DNA of 64,000 nucleotides from Coccinella septempunctata (Eukaryota > Arthropoda > Insecta > Coleoptera > Coccinellidae): the NCBI RefSeq assembly GCF_907165205.1, contig NC_058193.1:6944001-7008000 (forward strand), given 5' to 3'. Under the pieces are notes generated by a model that searched no databases, was not told the origin of the DNA, and saw nothing but the letters and a program-made list of their open reading frames with translations. This document shows, piece after piece, positions 60,331 through 64,000 of this stretch. Numbering within the stretch: position 1 is the first letter of the stretch; every line of letters starts with the position of its first letter. Position numbers and translations under genes: made by a program.

Positions 60331-62091
60331 ATTGGCCATCGACCGAAGTCCTTCAGCCTAGTGAATTACAAAAATACAAAAAAAAAAAAAATTCATTCTA
60401 TTTCAGTTTCTTCACTGCATCTCAGATAGTCTGTCCATCACACTTCGAGTTGGAAATTTTCGGTGTGGGTTAGTTACCGGGGGGTCCTTGTGGAACATGA
60501 TTTCAACATCCTCTATTTCTTTCAATCTTTGTGCAAATCTTCTATTCAGTTTCTCTAGTCTCTCCTTGATTGGCTGTATGTTGGCTTTTTCATATAATAG
60601 TTCATTTGATGGGTTGTGGAGTTTATTAAGTGGGTGTCTCAGTCGAGTTATAATTCTTAGTGCTGATCTTTCTCCTACTTCTATATTTCTCATTACCGAG
60701 TCCGCAACGTTTGTATATAGTGGATGTCCATATTCTAAAATTGGTCTACAGATGGTTTCGTAGATTTTGATGGAATTTTCCAAACTTATTCCTTGGTCGT
60801 TATATGTGAGGCATCTGAAATGTTTAGCTCTTGCTATTGTGTTTTTTTTGGCTATGTTGGAATTCAATTTCATATTGGCCTTGTTGTCTACTTGTATGCC
60901 TAGGTATTTTATTGATGGAGATGGTGATATGATGTTGTTTTCAATCTGGATTGTTGGTGAATTTGGACGTATCTTATGATTGAATATTATCAGTTTTGAT
61001 TTGCTTGGATTAGGTTGAAGTCGCCATTTGTGAAACCAGGAAACTAGACTGTTTGTGTAGAGTTGTAGGCCTTTCAGGCATTTTTGTTCTGTTTTTTCGT
61101 GTGAAATAACTATTGTGTCGTCAGCATACTGTAGAAGGTATTGTGATTGGCTGGGTGCATTATATATATCGCTGCAGTTTATGTTATAGAGGAACGGGGA
61201 CAGTGGTGAACCCTGTGGTGTGCCCTGCTCTGGGGAGAACCAGGAAGAGGTCGTCTCATTTATCTTAACTGTCAGTTTTCTTTCTTCCAAGAATTCCTTG
61301 ATTATTTTTATGAGATAGTGAGGAGTGTCGAGTTGGTGTAATTTAAACAGTAGTCCTCTGTGCCAAATGCTGTCAAATGCTTTGTTGATGTCTAGGCAAA
61401 TCGCAGCTGTTTTCTTTCGATTTAGTTGAGCATTTTGTGTGTTAGATATAAATATGGTAATTGGCAGAGTAGTTGATTTTTTGGTCCGAAATCCAAATTG
61501 GTGTTTAGGTATGACATTTTCCAGTTGTTCCTCAAGTCTACTTTTTATGATCTTCTCCAGCAGTTTACCCAGCACAGGGAGCAGTGTTATTGGCCTATAG
61601 TTTTGTACCTTTTGATGATCCGTGTTATGTTTCGGTATGGTTATTATAGTGCCTACTTTCCAAATATTAGGGAATAATCCAGTATTTAAGCAGTGTTCAT
61701 ATATTTTGATTATTTCGTTATGTACTTCTTTTTGTAGCATTTTCAGAACGCTCCATGGAATATTGTCAGCTCCTGGAGCACTGTTCTTGCTCTTATGTAA
61801 AATGTCATAGTAGACTTCCTCCTCAATTTTAATGTTTTGATTTGTTGTTGATGTTTGTGGATTATTGAAATATTTGTTGTACCAGTCGTTAATATCTTTT
61901 TCATGATGTTTGTCAAACTTGAGGTTTTTATCATATTGAAATGAGCTGTTGAAATGCCTGGAGAATATTTCTGCTTTTTCTTTATCTGTGTCATATATTT
62001 TGCCTGCCTCATTTAAGGTTGGTATACTATGGTATGTTTTGTATTTGGAAAACCTGTTTACATGTTGATAGAATGTTCGTCCCTTATACAT
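60330..62091 (-). mobile_element. 5'-truncated Jockey-type LINE with intact RT
   Basis: Only the reverse-transcriptase half remains, from about 62095 to an AATAAA at about 60340 (minus strand), with no endonuclease or ORF1. Loss of the 5' part is the usual product of incomplete target-primed reverse transcription. The T-run at 60380-60393 (minus strand) lies within the 3' UTR. It is a different family from the element at 55300-59750. Confidence 0.75.
60412..62091 (-). CDS. LINE reverse transcriptase, uninterrupted 559-codon frame
   Basis: All RT blocks are in one frame: KSKNSAPGADNIPWSVLKML, NYRPITLLPVLGKLLEKIIK, PKHQFGFRTKKSTTLPITIF, ICLDINKAFDSIWHRGLLFK, EQGTPQGSPLSPFLYNINCS and YLLQYADDTIVISHEKTEQK. 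The thumb follows (KYLGIQVDNKANMKLNSNIA, GHPLYTNVADSVMRNIEVGE) with a C-terminus HRKFPTRSVMDRLSEMQ. Absence of stops over 1.68 kb implies recent insertion. The start Met is internal to the original ORF2, so the protein would lack the endonuclease. Confidence 0.82.
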   Translation of the reverse strand: MYKGRTFYQHVNRFSKYKTYHSIPTLNEAGKIYDTDKEKAEIFSRHFNSSFQYDKNLKFDKHHEKDINDWYNKYFNNPQTSTTNQNIKIEEEVYYDILHKSKNSAPGADNIPWSVLKMLQKEVHNEIIKIYEHCLNTGLFPNIWKVGTIITIPKHNTDHQKVQNYRPITLLPVLGKLLEKIIKSRLEEQLENVIPKHQFGFRTKKSTTLPITIFISNTQNAQLNRKKTAAICLDINKAFDSIWHRGLLFKLHQLDTPHYLIKIIKEFLEERKLTVKINETTSSWFSPEQGTPQGSPLSPFLYNINCSDIYNAPSQSQYLLQYADDTIVISHEKTEQKCLKGLQLYTNSLVSWFHKWRLQPNPSKSKLIIFNHKIRPNSPTIQIENNIISPSPSIKYLGIQVDNKANMKLNSNIAKKNTIARAKHFRCLTYNDQGISLENSIKIYETICRPILEYGHPLYTNVADSVMRNIEVGERSALRIITRLRHPLNKLHNPSNELLYEKANIQPIKERLEKLNRRFAQRLKEIEDVEIMFHKDPPVTNPHRKFPTRSVMDRLSEMQ

Positions 62092-62099
62092 ATGACTAA

Positions 62100-63200
62100 T
62101 TCATGGTGTTGAGTTTCAGATGAATGAATCCTCATCTTCTCCAGGGTGGACCCTGGATGTAGCTGTTTTCTTCAGAACAGGATGAACACCTCAACTTTCG
62201 TTAAGCGATCAATGATAATGCTCGATACACCTCGACCTAGGCTCCACCCTGGAAAGTCTGCTCGAACACTCATGTCTACTCACTTGGTATGGTCTACTCT
62301 TTATAATATGTACTCTCATTGTTTCTCTTCTATATTCATTCATCGGACTCAACATGCATGTTAGTTTTCTCAGCCTTCAGCACATCTCAAAATCTACGAT
62401 TAGAGATTTATTCATAGATTAAATAGATGGATCATAAGCTATTTTCCAGACTGTTCATTTTTCAAATTATTCCCACTTCCAAAAACCACCAATGAAATGA
62501 ATTTTCGCTTGTTTTCCCCTCCAGATCGCTTCTAAAAATTCTAAGACGGCGTGTGTATTTGTAATTGTCAAAATATTATTTCAATCATTCACGTCGTAAT
62601 ATTTTGGAAAATAAGCAGCGATGTGCCGTAAAAACGTGTGTTTGAAATAAAAGTGCAATACACGAAAGAGGAAAGCGATTTATTTATTCTGGTAAGTTTT
62701 TGATATTTTATTCTTGTTTGAGTTCACGACTTTATGAAATCAGGGGAGGGAGTTAGGGCACGCCAGGGTCGAATTAAGTTTGAATCCCATCTAATGATGG
62801 GATTGAAATGTTGTTTTTATACAATCGAATAATTGATTTCAATTTTAGATTTCCCAGAAATGAAACCAGCCGACAGCAGTGGAGAGTTGCACTGGGTCTT
62901 GAAAACAATTTACACTTCTCTTGTAATTTATACTCCAGACTTTAGTATAATGAGAGTAATCGACTTTTACCGTAAATTTGAAAAAAGATGCCATCCCGAG
63001 TGAGGTAAGGTAGGTAGTTTAATACTTATTTAACTCGCTTTATTGTCTGATTATCACTTTCTTTGGAATTTTGCAAGTGATTTCTGACTACTTCTGAACT
63101 TGAAATTTATAGTAGATTTTTTCTTATTATATAATGCTTTTTAGTATAAACATTCTTCCTGGTTTCGAGATGAACAGTAGAACGAGATTTTAATTGCTTC
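62100..63200. other. Anonymous region; CCAGGGTGGACCCTGG palindrome
   Basis: CCAGGGTGGACCCTGG at about 62141-62156 is nearly palindromic, and CTCCACCCTGG at about 62242-62252 repeats part of it inverted. A 44-codon frame at about 62860-62993 follows an acceptor-like TTTTAG but lacks support. I recognise no gene or element. Confidence 0.3.
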
Positions 63201-63222
63201 AATAATGTTGTAATTATAGCCA

Positions 63223-63358
63223 ATACTGTGCCAAACCTGTTATCAGTACTGGAGTTTTTGAGGAAAATGGAAGGAAAATGGGAACAATATCAAGAAACAC
63301 GAATGCCAGTTCAGGATTTGCAGAAATGAAAGCTTCTTGTAGTTCAAGGATAAAACAA
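63223..63358 (+). CDS. Weak candidate exon
   Basis: Between an acceptor-like AATTATAG and a donor-like CAA|GTGAGG the plus strand is open and reads QYCAKPVISTGVFEENGRKM, then GTISRNTNASSGFAEM and KASCSSRIKQ. A competing minus-strand frame (63465-63214) covers the same bases, so the call is uncertain. If real, it might continue at about 63682 after a TTGTTGCAG acceptor. The protein is not recognised. Confidence 0.25.
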
Positions 63359-63465
63359 GTGAGGTACATACCTACCCAGGGAGGTATACAAAATTCCTTA
63401 TAAATTGCTATGTCAAATAGAACTCGTCTTAGGAATGAAAATCCATAAAAATGAGTTGAGGTCAT

Positions 63466-64000
63466 GTTTGGAACTTTTTGTGAAAATTAAAAAAGTTTCC
63501 TTTATTTCTAAAATGTATTTCAATGTAAAAATTATGCTACTACTGTAATTATGATTACAATAATGACCATTCAGTTAGAGCTCGGATATTCCCATTATTT
63601 TTATGATTTATTAAATGAAAATGTCTGTTATCAGGATACCTCATATTTCGAAGTAAAACTTCAGTTGAAAAATTGTTGCAGGAGAAAAGCGGAGAACAGA
63701 AATAAAAAAACAGCTAATTGACGTCAGAAAACCGATTTAAGATTACGAGTGAGTCGTCAGTACTTCAAGAAAAAAGTTGCTGCCCTACAAGCAGTTCCTA
63801 ATTCATTGGAAAGAAAGATTCAAGATGAAAGCTTGGAAAGCTTTGCTTAAAAGTTACATTATTATTGAGATAGAGTTTACAGTTTCGTAAAATAACTCTT
63901 GATTATTATGCACTTCAACACCAAAAAGCACTTTCGAGGTGGTATAAAAATTTGAAACGGGAAGCAGGTTGTTGAATTAGGTATTTGAGTTGCTGAAAAA
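63466..64000. other. Unrecognised; possible coding remnant near 63750-63849
   Basis: One plus-strand frame reads RVSRQYFKKKVAALQAVPNS and LERKIQDESLESFA before a TAA at 63847-63849, a helical, charged segment. Upstream in the same frame there is a stop at 63718. It could be the end of a decayed transposase or gene. Evidence is too thin to name it. Confidence 0.25.

Overview
The window reads as AT-rich insect (at least arthropod) nuclear DNA. It carries Jockey, RTE and CR1-like LINEs, BEL/Pao and Ty3/gypsy LTR elements, a Penelope-like element, mariner, pogo/Tigger, hAT and PIF/Harbinger transposons, and GT-AG introns in the minority of non-transposon exons. No bacterial gene organisation, rRNA, true tRNA or CRISPR is visible. 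I cannot name the species.

The window is almost entirely a transposon graveyard, layered so that insertion order can be read. (1) 1-6502: the 3' part of a Tigger-like DNA transposon, split by a CR1-like LINE (about 505-4530) and by a 1.18-kb LTR-like insertion (4939-6117) with a 5-6 bp target duplication. (2) 6661-9641: a 192-bp MITE with perfect 28-bp inverted repeats, a 102-bp MITE, and the 3' end plus LTR of a BEL element. (3) 9685-12861: a hAT-like terminus, then a pogo-like element with a PHD-finger C-terminus into which an 889-bp hAT derivative inserted (8-bp duplication). (4) 13466-15426: two phase-0 coding exons on the minus strand, the best host-gene evidence here. (5) 15906-17533: an inverted-repeat-bounded block holding a 131-bp tandem array whose monomer is itself a palindrome. 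(6) 18069-27504: a BEL/Pao element into which a Ty3/gypsy element inserted (18352-22377, GATT duplication). Both are missing most of the 5' LTR, the leader and the gag start. (7) 28310-37296: a second palindromic satellite, an RTE LINE, gypsy, hAT and BEL fragments, and a 175-bp tandem repeat hit by a pogo-type MITE. (8) 37300-43865: a duplicated anonymous repeat family, a Penelope-like 3' end and weak candidate exons. (9) 44657-47650: a decayed LINE, and a mariner inside a hAT-like copy. (10) 48203-55250: an RTE LINE interrupted by an apparently intact 3,966-bp PIF/Harbinger transposon (50578-54543). (11) 55300-62091: a nearly full-length Jockey LINE and a 5'-truncated Jockey-type LINE with an intact reverse transcriptase. 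(12) 62100-64000: mostly anonymous sequence.

The most functional-looking locus is the Harbinger element. It has matching inverted repeats and a CTG duplication. Its five-exon transposase is in frame and keeps the DDE residues. The convergent three-exon Myb/SANT-like partner is also in frame and uses a GC-AG intron. Most other elements are broken by frameshifts, stops, truncations or later insertions, and several junctions can be verified because excising the insert restores the reading frame of the interrupted element.
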